Position numbers and translations under genes: made by a program. A DNA stretch of 64,000 nucleotides from Nitrosomonas sp. (GTDB taxonomy: Bacteria; Pseudomonadota; Gammaproteobacteria; Burkholderiales; Nitrosomonadaceae). Shown here piece by piece: positions 47,909 through 57,761 of this stretch (position 1 is its first letter; every line of letters starts with the position of its first letter). Under the pieces are notes generated by a model. That model was not told where the DNA came from. It ran no database searches and was given only the letters and a program-made list of their open reading frames with translations. The stretch is taken from positions 1 through 64,000 of the forward strand of contig JAJHPK010000002.1 in assembly GCA_020890945.1 (NCBI GenBank), written 5' to 3'.

Positions 47909-49030
47909 TTATTCTAGATAACCATCGATGTACCATTGATATAGCAGTACTTCGGTTTCTTCATCAACAAGCAATGGTGCAGATAACATGTGATGATCAG
48001 CCAAGTTCCTTAGCATTTGAAATGCATCATCAGAAATAGTATAGGAATCACCGTTCATAAAAATACGATTGTTTCCCGTTAGCATTCGGCTTTTTAAACT
48101 AAGCGTGACACCATTTTTCTGCAAATGTTTTTTAAATTGATGTTGTGTAATGGGTTTGTCAGGTGGGTCAAAAAAAACATGCGATTTTGGTTCAGATAAA
48201 TAGCGACCGAGAAAATCTTCTACTGTATTTTCGCTCCATTGAATTTTTTTAAGGATATCGCGTGTTTGTTGTTGCATAGACAAGCTAATTTGCGAAGGAT
48301 GTTGCTGTAGTTGCAAATCAGGATCAACATATTGACCTTCGATCTGCGTGTGATCTTGCAGATAGATGAGGAATTGTTCAATTAATTCTTGGTGACTGGG
48401 AGCGCGAAAACCAATCGAATACGTCATGCAATCATTCTCAGCGATGCCGTTATGAGCATAATGCGGCGGTAAATAAAGCATATCACCCGCATGCAAAATC
48501 CATTCTTGTTCAGGTTGAAAGTGTTTTAGAATTTTTAATGGTGCCTCAGCCACCCATTCATTATCTTGTTGTGCCGAGATTTGCCAACGCCTTTCACCGA
48601 GCCCTTGTAATAAAAATACATCGTACGAATCAAAATGTGGCCCGACACCTCCACTTTGCGATGCATAACTAACCATTAAATCATCTAAACGCGCATGTGG
48701 AATAAAACGAAATTGCGACAATAAATTGCGTGCTGATGGAAGATAGTGATTGACTTCTTGCACCAATAATGTCCAATGCGTATCCGATAGTTTTTTGAAA
48801 TCTGAGCTGCGAAATGGACCATGTTTTAGTTTCCATTGATTTTTTTGTTTGGTCACAAGGCGTGATTGAGTGTCTTCATAACAGGCAAGCTTTTGTAGTT
48901 CACTTGGGCTGAGTAGACCGTTAAAGCCTGGAAATGCATTTCTGACCAGTAATGGTTTTTTTTGCCAATATTCCTGCAGAAATTCCTCAGGTGTAATATT
49001 TCCTAATGAAATCAATGGTAGATTGCTCAC
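47909..49030 (-). CDS. roxA: RoxA (YcfD)-type ribosomal oxygenase, cupin/JmjC family
   Basis: This 373-residue Fe(II)/2-oxoglutarate dioxygenase has the metal triad His132-x-Asp134 (GPHFDSYDVF) and His193 (HYAHNG), in the order and spacing of the YcfD family, plus an N-terminal EYWQKKPLLVRNAFPGF and a long C-terminal dimerisation/winged-helix part. E. coli YcfD hydroxylates an arginine of ribosomal protein L16 (uL16). It is transcribed leftward after msrB, 21 bases apart. Confidence 0.9.
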   Translation of the reverse strand: MSNLPLISLGNITPEEFLQEYWQKKPLLVRNAFPGFNGLLSPSELQKLACYEDTQSRLVTKQKNQWKLKHGPFRSSDFKKLSDTHWTLLVQEVNHYLPSARNLLSQFRFIPHARLDDLMVSYASQSGGVGPHFDSYDVFLLQGLGERRWQISAQQDNEWVAEAPLKILKHFQPEQEWILHAGDMLYLPPHYAHNGIAENDCMTYSIGFRAPSHQELIEQFLIYLQDHTQIEGQYVDPDLQLQQHPSQISLSMQQQTRDILKKIQWSENTVEDFLGRYLSEPKSHVFFDPPDKPITQHQFKKHLQKNGVTLSLKSRMLTGNNRIFMNGDSYTISDDAFQMLRNLADHHMLSAPLLVDEETEVLLYQWYIDGYLE

Positions 49031-49050
49031 AAATGTAATAGCGTATAGTG

Positions 49051-49575
49051 CTAGCTTCTAAGAAGAGGAAGCGGCTCAGTTTTTAGAATAAATTTTAATG
49101 ATAGTCCATTGTTACACCAGCGCTCTCCAGTTGGCGGCGGTCCGTCTTTAAAAACATGTCCTTGATGTCCGCCGCAACGGATGCAATGATATTCGGTTCT
49201 AATGATTCCAATTGAATCATCAAGTTGGGTGCTGACATGACTAGGAATGGATTGGAAAAAACTAGGCCAACCACTACCACTTTCATATTTATAGATGCTT
49301 TGAAACAATGGTAAATAACAGGCCGCACAAATGTATGTACCTTCGCGGTGTTCTTGGTTGAGTTCACTGCTATTTGCATCTTCGGTTTGTTGCTCAAATA
49401 AAACTTGATAGGCCTCAGGTGAGAGGTACTTGCGCCACGTTTTTGGAGGTTTATTGAGCGGTTTTAAATTTTCAGGAGTAACGGGGTTTGCAAAACCGCG
49501 TGAAAAATTTTTCAACGAAGCGATTGGCAATAAAACAATGACACTCAGTGTTTGTAAAATTTTTCTTCTTTTCAT
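49051..49575 (-). CDS. msrB: MsrB methionine-R-sulfoxide reductase, exported
   Basis: This 174-residue protein has the zinc-binding cysteines C83-x2-C86 and C131-x2-C134, the GSGWPSF substrate loop and the catalytic Cys154 in RWCNNGLSLKF. It repairs oxidised methionine. The N-terminus MKRRKILQTLSVIVLLPIAS is a signal with paired arginines, so it is probably exported, possibly by Tat; most MsrB are cytoplasmic. It starts the msrB-roxA pair. Confidence 0.93.
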   Translation of the reverse strand: MKRRKILQTLSVIVLLPIASLKNFSRGFANPVTPENLKPLNKPPKTWRKYLSPEAYQVLFEQQTEDANSSELNQEHREGTYICAACYLPLFQSIYKYESGSGWPSFFQSIPSHVSTQLDDSIGIIRTEYHCIRCGGHQGHVFKDGPPPTGERWCNNGLSLKFILKTEPLPLLRS

Positions 49576-49723
49576 TAATTTATGGCTATTTTTACGCTAG
49601 TTTTTTGGGGTATGAAACAATAACACTTGAAGGGGCTTTCTGTCGTAATTTCGAAGGCGTGACATGCCGATTTCTCTATAAATACTGTATCATTTAGCGA
49701 TTTAAGATTATATCCCAGTTGCC

Positions 49724-50683
49724 ATGAAAATTACTTTTCTGGAATTTGAACAGAATATTGCAGAATTTGAATCGAAAATCGAAGAACTGCGTTTTGCGCA
49801 AGACGATTCTGCACTTGATATTTCATCTGAAATCGAAAAGTTGCGCGCAAAAAGCCAATCACTGACAAAAAGTGTGTATGCCAAGCTGACGCCTTGGCAA
49901 ATTTCTCAGGTTGCTCGACATCCGCAACGCCCTTATGCACTGGATTATATCAATCAACTGTTTACGGATTTTGAAGAATTGCATGGCGACCGTAATTTTG
50001 GCGATGATCATGCCATCATAGGCGGTTTGGCAAGATTTAATGATCAACCGGTTATGGTGATCGGTCACCAAAAAGGCCGCGACACCAAAGAAAAAATATA
50101 CCGTAATTTTGGCATGCCAAAGCCCGAAGGTTATCGCAAAGCTTTACGTTTGATGCGGTTGGCAGAAAAATTTTCACTACCGTTGATTACGTTTATTGAT
50201 ACCCCAGGCGCTTATCCGGGTATTGATGCAGAAGAACGCGGACAATCGGAAGCCATTGGCCGTAATCTGTATGCCTTAGCGGAATTAAGAATACCTATTG
50301 TTTGCGTCATCATTGGCGAAGGCGGATCGGGGGGGGCTTTAGCCGTGGCGGTAGGTGATATGGTACACATGCTGCAATATGCAACGTATTCAGTGATTTC
50401 TCCAGAAGGCTGTGCGTCCATTTTATGGAAAAGTGCAGATAAAGCACCAGAAGCTGCTGAAATTATGGGTATTACTGCTGATCGCCTGAAAGATGTGAAA
50501 TTGATCGATGGCATCATTCCAGAACCTATTGGCGGTGCACATCGTGATTATGCTGCGACCATGCAATCTGTTAAGAATGTGCTGCAAGAATCCCTGCATA
50601 AACTACAAAGTCTTTCGATTGATGCATTATTAGAAAAACGCCATAATCGATTGATGGCTTATGGATCTTTCAAAGAAGCCTGA
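49724..50683 (+). CDS. accA: AccA, acetyl-CoA carboxylase carboxyltransferase alpha subunit
   Basis: This 319-residue cytoplasmic protein is the alpha subunit of the carboxyltransferase that makes malonyl-CoA. Typical motifs are [21 protein letters not shown], the oxyanion-hole and CoA regions ([38 protein letters not shown]) and [15 protein letters not shown]. Length is normal. The 3' end overlaps tilS by 23 bases, a common arrangement in betaproteobacteria. Confidence 0.97.
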   Translation: MKITFLEFEQNIAEFESKIEELRFAQDDSALDISSEIEKLRAKSQSLTKSVYAKLTPWQISQVARHPQRPYALDYINQLFTDFEELHGDRNFGDDHAIIGGLARFNDQPVMVIGHQKGRDTKEKIYRNFGMPKPEGYRKALRLMRLAEKFSLPLITFIDTPGAYPGIDAEERGQSEAIGRNLYALAELRIPIVCVIIGEGGSGGALAVAVGDMVHMLQYATYSVISPEGCASILWKSADKAPEAAEIMGITADRLKDVKLIDGIIPEPIGGAHRDYAATMQSVKNVLQESLHKLQSLSIDALLEKRHNRLMAYGSFKEA

Positions 50684-52028
50684 GTCAGGTGATTTTCTGT
50701 TTGCCGAAGTTCAGAAAGTACTTCAACAACATATAAAACAGGGCGATCATGTGTGCGTCGCATTAAGCGGCGGCATAGATTCAGTGGTCTTGCTTGATCT
50801 CTTAGCAAATTTCTCTAAGCCAATGCAATTCAGCCTGTCAGCCGTGCACGTTAATCATGGTATCAGTGGTAATGCAACAACGTGGTCTCAGTTTTGTTCT
50901 AAGCTAGCGTTCTCTTATGGTATTGCTATTGAAGTGGCCTATTTACATGTTCAAAAAGAGCGAGGAGTCAGTTTAGAAGCTTCTGCGAGAGAGCAGCGGT
51001 ACCGAATTTTTAGTAACGTCATGGCTGATTATGTGGTTTTGGCACAGCATTTAGATGATCAAGCCGAAACCTTATTGTTGCAATTGCTGCGTGGTGCAGG
51101 AGTCAAAGGATTAAGCGCCATGCCAGTTGTGCGACAACAGAGGCATGTCAATCAGGCTAAACTACTAAGGCCTCTATTAAACGTGTCCCGCCATCAAATC
51201 GAACAGTATGCTCAATTAAACAATTTAGCGTGGATCATCGATGAAAGTAATGATGATACCAATTATGATCGAAATTTTTTACGCCACGAAATTTTTCCGG
51301 TTCTAAAAAAACGCTATGTGAATTATGCAAAAACATTCACTAGGGCCAGTCGTCATCTTTCTGATGCATCAACGCTATTGGACGAATTGGCTGAGATAGA
51401 TCGTGAGCGATGTTTTGTTTCGGGGCAATTGAATATACAGTGCTTGCGCCAATTAAATGTAGTCCGTGTAAAAAACCTATTGCGGTACGAACTGACATAT
51501 CAAGGAATTCAATTACCTAACACAACAAAGTTGGAAAATCTAACGCAGCAATTGCTATCGATGCGTGACGATCATCAGTTTTGCATCGAAATCGGTAAAT
51601 ATCAAATTCGCTGTTTTAAAAACGCTATTTATTTTCTTCAGGAGCCGACTATTGAGGACTATTCTTCTATCAGCTTCACTTGGAACGATCAATGCGAACA
51701 AGCTGTGCAATGGGGTAAGAATAGTGTTCGTTTTGTACAATCGAAAAATCAAGGAATTGCGTACAAAAAAATTATTGGACGCATGCTGACGCTACGTTTA
51801 CGAGCAGGTGGAGAAAATTTTAAGCCGGCATGCAATCGTCCTCGCCGTAGCTTAAAAAAGCTTTTGCAAGAGGCTTGCATACCACCTTGGGAACGTAGCC
51901 AGTTACCTTTATTATTTTGCGAAGATCAATTGATATGGGTGCCTGGCGTGGGCATAGCGTGTGAATTTCAAGTAAAATCCGAAGAAACAGGAGTTTTGCC
52001 AAGTTGGAATGCTGAGGATGAACATTAA
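50661..52028 (+). CDS. tilS: TilS, tRNA(Ile)-lysidine synthase
   Basis: This 455-residue enzyme modifies the C34 wobble base of tRNA-Ile(CAU) with lysine so that it reads AUA. The ATP-binding PP-loop is SGGIDS near residue 37, followed by [32 protein letters not shown] and the C-terminal TilS domain with [20 protein letters not shown]. The ATG lies inside accA, so the two are coupled. Confidence 0.95.
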   Translation: MDLSKKPESGDFLFAEVQKVLQQHIKQGDHVCVALSGGIDSVVLLDLLANFSKPMQFSLSAVHVNHGISGNATTWSQFCSKLAFSYGIAIEVAYLHVQKERGVSLEASAREQRYRIFSNVMADYVVLAQHLDDQAETLLLQLLRGAGVKGLSAMPVVRQQRHVNQAKLLRPLLNVSRHQIEQYAQLNNLAWIIDESNDDTNYDRNFLRHEIFPVLKKRYVNYAKTFTRASRHLSDASTLLDELAEIDRERCFVSGQLNIQCLRQLNVVRVKNLLRYELTYQGIQLPNTTKLENLTQQLLSMRDDHQFCIEIGKYQIRCFKNAIYFLQEPTIEDYSSISFTWNDQCEQAVQWGKNSVRFVQSKNQGIAYKKIIGRMLTLRLRAGGENFKPACNRPRRSLKKLLQEACIPPWERSQLPLLFCEDQLIWVPGVGIACEFQVKSEETGVLPSWNAEDEH

Positions 52029-52077
52029 ATGGTAGTTTAGTACGCTTTGAATTTATTAAAAGAATAAAGGGATTTGA

Positions 52078-53136
52078 ATGATTCTGGTAACCGGAGGCGC
52101 AGGATTTATTGGTAGTAATTTTGTTTTGGAATGGTTGCAACACGGTGACGAACGCATCGTGAATGTCGACAAATTAACCTATGCAGGTAATCTACAAAAT
52201 CTATCAAGTGTTAAAGACGATCCACGGCATATTTTCGTGCGTGGAGATATTGGTGATACGCAACTCATTTCTCAGTTGCTGACAACATATCAGCCACGCG
52301 CAATTATCAATTTAGCCGCGGAGAGTCATGTCGATCGATCGATTCACGGTCCAGAAGATTTTATTCAGACCAATATTTTAGGAACGTTTCATTTATTGGA
52401 AGCGGCTCGTGCTTATTGGATGCAATTGGATCAGGGCGCTAAAGGCAATTTTCGGTTTTTGCATGTATCCACCGATGAAGTGTATGGTTCACTAGCTCCT
52501 CAAGCGCCGGCTTTTACCGAAATACATAACTATCAACCGAATAGCCCTTATTCTGCGAGTAAAGCTTCTAGCGATCATTTGGTGCGTGCCTATCATCACA
52601 CCTATGGCTTTCCGACGTTGACTACTAATTGTTCCAACAACTATGGACCTTTTCAATTTCCTGAGAAATTAATTCCATTGATGATATGCAATGCATTAGC
52701 TGAGAAGAATTTACCAGTTTATGGCGATGGTTTGCAGATTCGCGATTGGCTTTACGTAACTGATCATTGTACTGCTATTCGCCGAGTGCTAGCAGCAGGG
52801 CTACCCGGAGAAACTTATAATATAGGTGGGTGGAACGAAAAAACCAATCTTGAAATTGTTCAAACGATTTGTGATTTGTTAACTGAAATTTATCCACAAA
52901 GGCAGTTTCGTCAATTGATTACCTATGTTGCGGATCGCCCTGGACATGACCGACGCTATGCTATCGATGCTACTAAAATAAAACGTGAATTGAAATGGCG
53001 GCCAGCAGAAACATTTGCCACTGGCATACGCAAAACCATTCATTGGTATATCGATAATCAACAATGGACAACCGATGTACAAACAGGTGCGTATCGCCAA
53101 TGGATCGAAAAAAATTATAAGCAACGTACTTTATGA
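52078..53136 (+). CDS. rfbB: dTDP-glucose 4,6-dehydratase (RfbB)
   Basis: This 352-residue short-chain dehydrogenase-like enzyme makes dTDP-4-keto-6-deoxyglucose from dTDP-glucose. It has [10 protein letters not shown] (NAD binding), [14 protein letters not shown], the STDEVYGSL motif and the catalytic YSASK. AAAGGGATTTG precedes the ATG. It overlaps rfbD by four bases, but rfbA and rfbC are not here, so the rhamnose pathway is split. Confidence 0.95.
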   Translation: MILVTGGAGFIGSNFVLEWLQHGDERIVNVDKLTYAGNLQNLSSVKDDPRHIFVRGDIGDTQLISQLLTTYQPRAIINLAAESHVDRSIHGPEDFIQTNILGTFHLLEAARAYWMQLDQGAKGNFRFLHVSTDEVYGSLAPQAPAFTEIHNYQPNSPYSASKASSDHLVRAYHHTYGFPTLTTNCSNNYGPFQFPEKLIPLMICNALAEKNLPVYGDGLQIRDWLYVTDHCTAIRRVLAAGLPGETYNIGGWNEKTNLEIVQTICDLLTEIYPQRQFRQLITYVADRPGHDRRYAIDATKIKRELKWRPAETFATGIRKTIHWYIDNQQWTTDVQTGAYRQWIEKNYKQRTL

Positions 53137-54038
53137 AAATTTTACTATTGGGTAAAAATGGCCAAGTCGGTTGGGAGTTGCAACGCAGTCTTGCGCCATT
53201 AGGTGAATTGGTGGCTCTTTGCTCTGCAAGTCAGGAAATGTGTGGCGACTTAACACGTTTTGATGATATTCGCCAAACGATTAAAAGTGTTTCTCCGGAT
53301 GTAATTGTTAATGCATCGGCCTATACAGCAGTGGATAAAGCCGAAAGTGATATCGAAAACGCTGAAATTCTAAACGCGTATGCGCCAGGAATGCTCGCTC
53401 AAGAGGCTAAAGCATGCAACGCTTGTTTGATTCATTATTCTACTGATTATGTATTTAATGGAAAAAGTAGCGACCCTTATAGCGAAACCGATCTGGTCGA
53501 TCCACTCAATATCTATGGTAAAACAAAATTGCAAGGTGAAAACAATATTATTGATTCTGGTTGCAATCATCTGATTTTTAGAACCAGCTGGGTTTACGGT
53601 GCGCATGGAAATAATTTCATTAAAACTATTTTGCGTTTATCGCAGCAGCGGGACAAGCTCAGTATCGTTAATGATCAAATAGGTTCGCCGACCGGAGCAG
53701 AGCTAATCGCTGATGTAACTGCACATGCGGTGCGTACCATTCAATTACGGCCAGAGTTGGCAGGGTTATATCACTTGGCGGCACAAGGTCATACCAGTTG
53801 GTACCAATTTGCTGATTTTATTCTGCAGCATGCTGAGCCTTATTTTACCAAGTCACGTTGCCAACTCACTGCGATCCCGAGTACCGACTATCCCACACCA
53901 GCAAAACGCCCATTAAATTCACGACTCAATACTACAAAACTAGAGCAAACGTTTGGTTTAAATTTTCCGAATTGGCAAAAAGGCGTATTGCGAGTATTAA
54001 CGGAGTTGCTGACCAAGTCGGATTTTGAAAATCGATAA
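53133..54038 (+). CDS. rfbD: dTDP-4-dehydrorhamnose reductase (RfbD)
   Basis: This 301-residue enzyme reduces dTDP-4-keto-rhamnose to dTDP-rhamnose with NADPH. Visible are the cofactor loop [31 protein letters not shown] and the catalytic YGKTK. It is coupled to rfbB by ATGA. The palindromic repeat at 54063-54103 lies 25 bases after its stop. Confidence 0.95.
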   Translation: MKILLLGKNGQVGWELQRSLAPLGELVALCSASQEMCGDLTRFDDIRQTIKSVSPDVIVNASAYTAVDKAESDIENAEILNAYAPGMLAQEAKACNACLIHYSTDYVFNGKSSDPYSETDLVDPLNIYGKTKLQGENNIIDSGCNHLIFRTSWVYGAHGNNFIKTILRLSQQRDKLSIVNDQIGSPTGAELIADVTAHAVRTIQLRPELAGLYHLAAQGHTSWYQFADFILQHAEPYFTKSRCQLTAIPSTDYPTPAKRPLNSRLNTTKLEQTFGLNFPNWQKGVLRVLTELLTKSDFENR

Positions 54039-54062
54039 CACTTTGATGGATAAGTTTTACCT

Positions 54063-54103
54063 AGGCTCTAGACCAGTAGATACAATCTGTTAGTCTAGAG
54101 CCT
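54063..54103. repeat. Palindromic repeat (copy 2), convergent gene end
   Basis: Arms 54063-54081 and 54085-54103 (AGGCTCTAGA ... TCTAGAGCCT) form a 19-base stem with loop ACA and three mismatched pairs. It repeats, with 32 of 36 bases identical, the palindrome at 10909-10944 on the other strand. It lies between the convergent rfbD and SmbP-like genes, followed by TTGTTTATTT on the plus strand, so it may act as a terminator and may be an IS-derived or MITE-like fragment. Confidence 0.65.
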
Positions 54104-54110
54104 TGTTTAT

Positions 54111-54455
54111 TTAATGTCCTGATTGGCGCATATGTTTCATCGCTTCTTCAGAGTGCTTAGCAGCTTCCTTACCGTGACCCATTTCGGCATGTTTGATGGA
54201 TTCTTCCAAGTGTTTAATAGCTTCATCCATATGTTTATGCGCTTCTGCATGCTCCTTACCAGCAGCTTTAGCATGCGCTAAGCTATCTTTTGCATGTTCA
54301 AGTGATTCTTTAGCATGCCCCACTTCACCATGCGCTTGAGCTTTTCCTGCATGCTCCATAGCTTCCGATGTATGACCTGCATCAGCAGCCCAAACAGGTG
54401 AACTGATAAAAATTGCTAGAATGCTTGTTGCCATAAGCGTGGTTTTAAGTTGCAT
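54111..54455 (-). CDS. SmbP-type small metal-binding protein
   Basis: This 114-residue protein has a signal peptide (cleavage likely after VWA, residue 23) and a mature part of about 90 residues built of repeats of roughly seven residues with His at regular places, mixed with Glu, Lys and Ala (HAKESLEHAKDSLAHAKAAG and so on). It matches the layout of SmbP of Nitrosomonas europaea, a periplasmic copper- and other metal-binding protein. It probably forms a helical bundle. It stands alone, with the palindromic repeat just past its stop. Confidence 0.82.
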   Translation of the reverse strand: MQLKTTLMATSILAIFISSPVWAADAGHTSEAMEHAGKAQAHGEVGHAKESLEHAKDSLAHAKAAGKEHAEAHKHMDEAIKHLEESIKHAEMGHGKEAAKHSEEAMKHMRQSGH

Positions 54456-54672
54456 AATAGTAATACTCCTTTGTAAAGTGCATTGTTAAGATAAGCACTC
54501 TGTAATTCAGTTGCACCGACCTCGTTACAGTATTCAATGTTAAAAAAATCTGTTACATCTATCGTTTATCATAATCGGTTAAGTCAAATAAATAAAGCGT
54601 TTAGTTATATCATTAGCGCCACCGCAAAATGATGGTCAATGAGATGGATATTTCCGCATGAAAGTTCCTACT

Positions 54673-56556
54673 TCACTGTAAAAAAGATTTGAGAGCCCTA
54701 CCACCATTTTTTCCGACTGCATTGATTTTTAGATAAGCGCCTTGACTATTCTCTCTAGAATTCTCTAAATCATCATGACCTTTATCTTTGATGGGAACAA
54801 ATAATTGCGGATGATCAAAAGGTGCTTTACGTAAGCGTACACGCTCATCAGTGAGCGATAACAAAAACGCTTCGAGATTCGCTTTTTCTTCCTCGCTATT
54901 CGACAAAACATTCAAGCCTGCAATTTCCGAGCCATCGAGTTGTTCAAGCGCAGGGAAATCTCCACCGCGACTGTAAAAATCTAAAACTTGGCGTAACGTC
55001 AAAGTACCGCCATTATGAAAATAGGGCGCAGTTAACTCGACGTTGCGAAGCCCAGGAACTTTAAAAAATCCATCGGCAATGACCGGGCACGGCAATCCAT
55101 TGGCGCAATTAGGAATGTTTGTCGATGCATGACGTGAATAAGAGAGAGGATTACCAAACGGATCTTTTCCTCCTAAACCAATGTCTTCGGTTGCAGGATT
55201 TATGGCAATATTATTGAAACCGCGATCAAAAGCCTGCTCTTCCCGGATTCTTATCGGACTGGCTAACACACGCGTAATAGAAGCCCCGGTTAATTCTGCA
55301 CCTTCATGACAATTGATACAACGGCCACGCGATTGGCTTCGAAATAGATCGACACCCTTAATGGCTGCTTCGCTGATTGCTGAATTTTCACCCATCATAA
55401 ATCGATCATACGGGGTGTCGTCAGCCACCAACGTGGAAACATACATTTGAATTGCCAAACCAAAGAAAAGTGAGAAGTTGTATTCCATTAAACTATAGTC
55501 ATTGAAATGACTTGGTTTGCCATTCGAAATAACGTTAACACCATTTTCGCTTATTCGGATGAATTGAGAGGACTTCCACCATTGTGGATGAAACGCATTT
55601 TGAATCATTTTCTGATAAGAAGAAACCGTCAGTCCAGTACCAGGCCAGCGGCTGTATTTAGCTAACACACTATCTTCAAAATGAACTTTTTGTAGCGCAA
55701 GTGGGCGCATGCTGACTAATTTACGCCCGATATCTGGAAATGTTCTTCCAGTTGCGCTCATTTCCCGATCACTGAGCGGTGGCGCAACAGCTTGGGAAGC
55801 TAAACTAGAATTGTTGAGACTCACCGTTACGGCTTCGATCTGATTCGAATTGGTAGCAACGCGATAAACTTTTGCATTAATGTCGCGCGATCCCCATTTG
55901 TTGACACCGTTAAAATCGTTCTGCGCACTGCCATTGGAAAAGTTGCGAAAATTAAAAACGGCGTTGATCACACTTGGTGAATTGCGTCCCGCTACTCTAC
56001 GAATGTTTTTATTATGGATGGAAAAACCGTCAGTATCGATTCTCGGTACAACGATATCTTCACTTTTACCACGCTTGGTATAAAGAAAATCGGCTGCTTT
56101 GACGCCTTGTGAAGAAACCACATCATTGGAATCTGACACGGCAGGGGAAGCTCGGTCAAAAATGTTGCTGAGTTTCCGAAAAGGAAAATCTTCGGGCTTT
56201 AATTGTTGTGCGGGACCAAAATCAAATGTTAAATCTGGATCAGGCGCGCCGTCGTTATGAATACGATTAGAACCAGGATTGATTTGATTAAAAGACCGGC
56301 TATCCGTGCCAGCATTGAAATGACAAGTAGCACAAGCGGTTATCCCATCACTACCGACACGCATTTCCCAAAATAATGCTTTACCTAATTCGATGGCTTT
56401 TTGTTTATCGATGATGAAATCTTCAAGGTTACTCGGTTCAGGCACCGAAATGGTTTTTAGTGATGGAGGTCGCGGAGGATCTTCGGCAGCGTGACTGCTT
56501 TTAATATTAAACAGGAAAATAATGAAAACTAGAATTAAAATAAAACGTTGATACAT
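54673..56556 (-). CDS. Large di-haem cytochrome c peroxidase-family protein
   Basis: This 627-residue exported protein has a signal peptide (cleavage likely after SHAA) and two haem c sites, CATCH (75-79) and CINCH (413-417), plus the family motifs KALFWEMRVGSDG, YFHNGGTLTLRQVLDFYSRGGD and FLLSLTDERVR. It belongs to the CcpA/MauG superfamily. It is nearly twice the usual peroxidase length of about 340 residues, with a large insert between the haems. Its substrate could be hydrogen peroxide or a protein partner; this cannot be read from sequence. An unknown secreted protein is encoded just upstream, 265 bases away, on the same strand. Confidence 0.85.
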   Translation of the reverse strand: MYQRFILILVFIIFLFNIKSSHAAEDPPRPPSLKTISVPEPSNLEDFIIDKQKAIELGKALFWEMRVGSDGITACATCHFNAGTDSRSFNQINPGSNRIHNDGAPDPDLTFDFGPAQQLKPEDFPFRKLSNIFDRASPAVSDSNDVVSSQGVKAADFLYTKRGKSEDIVVPRIDTDGFSIHNKNIRRVAGRNSPSVINAVFNFRNFSNGSAQNDFNGVNKWGSRDINAKVYRVATNSNQIEAVTVSLNNSSLASQAVAPPLSDREMSATGRTFPDIGRKLVSMRPLALQKVHFEDSVLAKYSRWPGTGLTVSSYQKMIQNAFHPQWWKSSQFIRISENGVNVISNGKPSHFNDYSLMEYNFSLFFGLAIQMYVSTLVADDTPYDRFMMGENSAISEAAIKGVDLFRSQSRGRCINCHEGAELTGASITRVLASPIRIREEQAFDRGFNNIAINPATEDIGLGGKDPFGNPLSYSRHASTNIPNCANGLPCPVIADGFFKVPGLRNVELTAPYFHNGGTLTLRQVLDFYSRGGDFPALEQLDGSEIAGLNVLSNSEEEKANLEAFLLSLTDERVRLRKAPFDHPQLFVPIKDKGHDDLENSRENSQGAYLKINAVGKNGGRALKSFLQ

Positions 56557-56770
56557 AGTAATGACCGTCTTGAAAAGTTGAACAAAAGCTCAGCAACAAA
56601 TGGTAGTTATGATTTCTTGAACAGTACATCCTGAGGAGGCCGTTCTACTTTTCGTGGCAGTATTACTGGGAAATAAACGCGTTATGAGTAGAAAAAGCAA
56701 CTATCGTAAAGTCACGATAAAGTCATAGAAGATAGGTTCGCTACAATTTAACTACGATTAGAACATTAAC

Positions 56771-56793
56771 AGTCTCCGGGCTAACCGGAGACT
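56771..56793 (-). terminator. Perfect 9-base hairpin after the secreted-protein gene
   Basis: AGTCTCCGG, loop GCTAA, CCGGAGACT form a perfect GC-rich stem, 29 bases past the stop of the leftward secreted-protein gene. No T-run follows in that direction, so termination may be weak or the hairpin may only stabilise the transcript. The rest of the gap to the di-haem gene holds nothing I can name. Confidence 0.45.
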
Positions 56794-56821
56794 GTGCAGA
56801 GCTTTAACTTATTAAAAATAA

Positions 56822-57586
56822 TTAGTTACTGGTTGAAGAGCTATCTTCAGAACTGCTTGCAGCGCCCTTTCCAACAGGATGTGTTTCGATTTCGACTCTA
56901 TACCCGTGTCTACCCGTATAGGCATAACATACTTTATCCGTCAAAGGATCGCATTTTGCATCAGGATAGGTGTCTAAAACTTTTGGCGAACCGCCGATCG
57001 CGATGCTGTATTTTCCCGCTTTCAGTTTGATTTTGCGTTTAGCAGTAGCCCAACCACCTTTATTCGGTGCATTGGTTATGTATTTAACGGTAGACCAATC
57101 AAAGTCAGCCGAATTGTTATAGCGATGATCTTCGCAACTGGTATCGTCCCAACCGGAATAAATTGCAAATGCAGGTATTAATTTATTGCGAGCGGTTGCC
57201 ATGATGGGTAAAGCAGTAACGGGATCTTTCGAAGTGTAAGGAACGCCTTCTTGACGCATCACTTCAATTTCCACCATCGCGTCTTTTTCTAACTCAAAAG
57301 CGACCCAGTTAGAAGTATGTGTCCATCCTGTGAGAGGTGGTTCGTAGGCAGGAGGTGGTTCATTAAAGCTTTTTGCGCCGACATGATTGACGAATCCAGC
57401 GGTGTGAGAACTGCCCATTTTTACCGTCCATTCGTAACTAATGCCACCATTGCAAACACCAGGCTCGGTACTACCAGGAACAGGGTCAGCATAGATTACT
57501 GACGAGGTAGCGCTTGCAGACATGCTAAATGCCAAGAAAGTGCCAATGGCGCTAACGGTCATAAGGGTTTGTTTAAAATTTATCAT
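56822..57586 (-). CDS. Secreted protein of unknown function
   Basis: This 254-residue protein has a clear signal peptide (cleavage likely after SASA, about residue 26) and no membrane helix. It has four to five cysteines that could form disulfides (GVCNGG, TSCEDH, DAKCDP, KVCYAY), several aromatic beta-strand-like segments and a Ser-rich acidic tail. I recognise no family. The segments WVAFELEKDAMVEIEVMR and KLKAGKYSIAIGGSP suggest a beta-sandwich of the kind seen in periplasmic binding or adhesion modules, but this is a guess. It lies upstream of the di-haem protein gene on the same strand. Confidence 0.6.
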   Translation of the reverse strand: MINFKQTLMTVSAIGTFLAFSMSASATSSVIYADPVPGSTEPGVCNGGISYEWTVKMGSSHTAGFVNHVGAKSFNEPPPAYEPPLTGWTHTSNWVAFELEKDAMVEIEVMRQEGVPYTSKDPVTALPIMATARNKLIPAFAIYSGWDDTSCEDHRYNNSADFDWSTVKYITNAPNKGGWATAKRKIKLKAGKYSIAIGGSPKVLDTYPDAKCDPLTDKVCYAYTGRHGYRVEIETHPVGKGAASSSEDSSSTSN

Positions 57587-57761
57587 TTTGTTTCGAATCC
57601 TATTCTTTAATTGTAGTTTCTTTCATTTCCATTCATCGATTTCAGAATGGCGAGAAAATTATAGTTCACTCTATTAAAAAATATAATGCGACAAATTGTC
57701 GCACCTGAAACATGGAATTGATTTTTATGAAATTTTGATGCGAACTAAAATAGAAATACAC

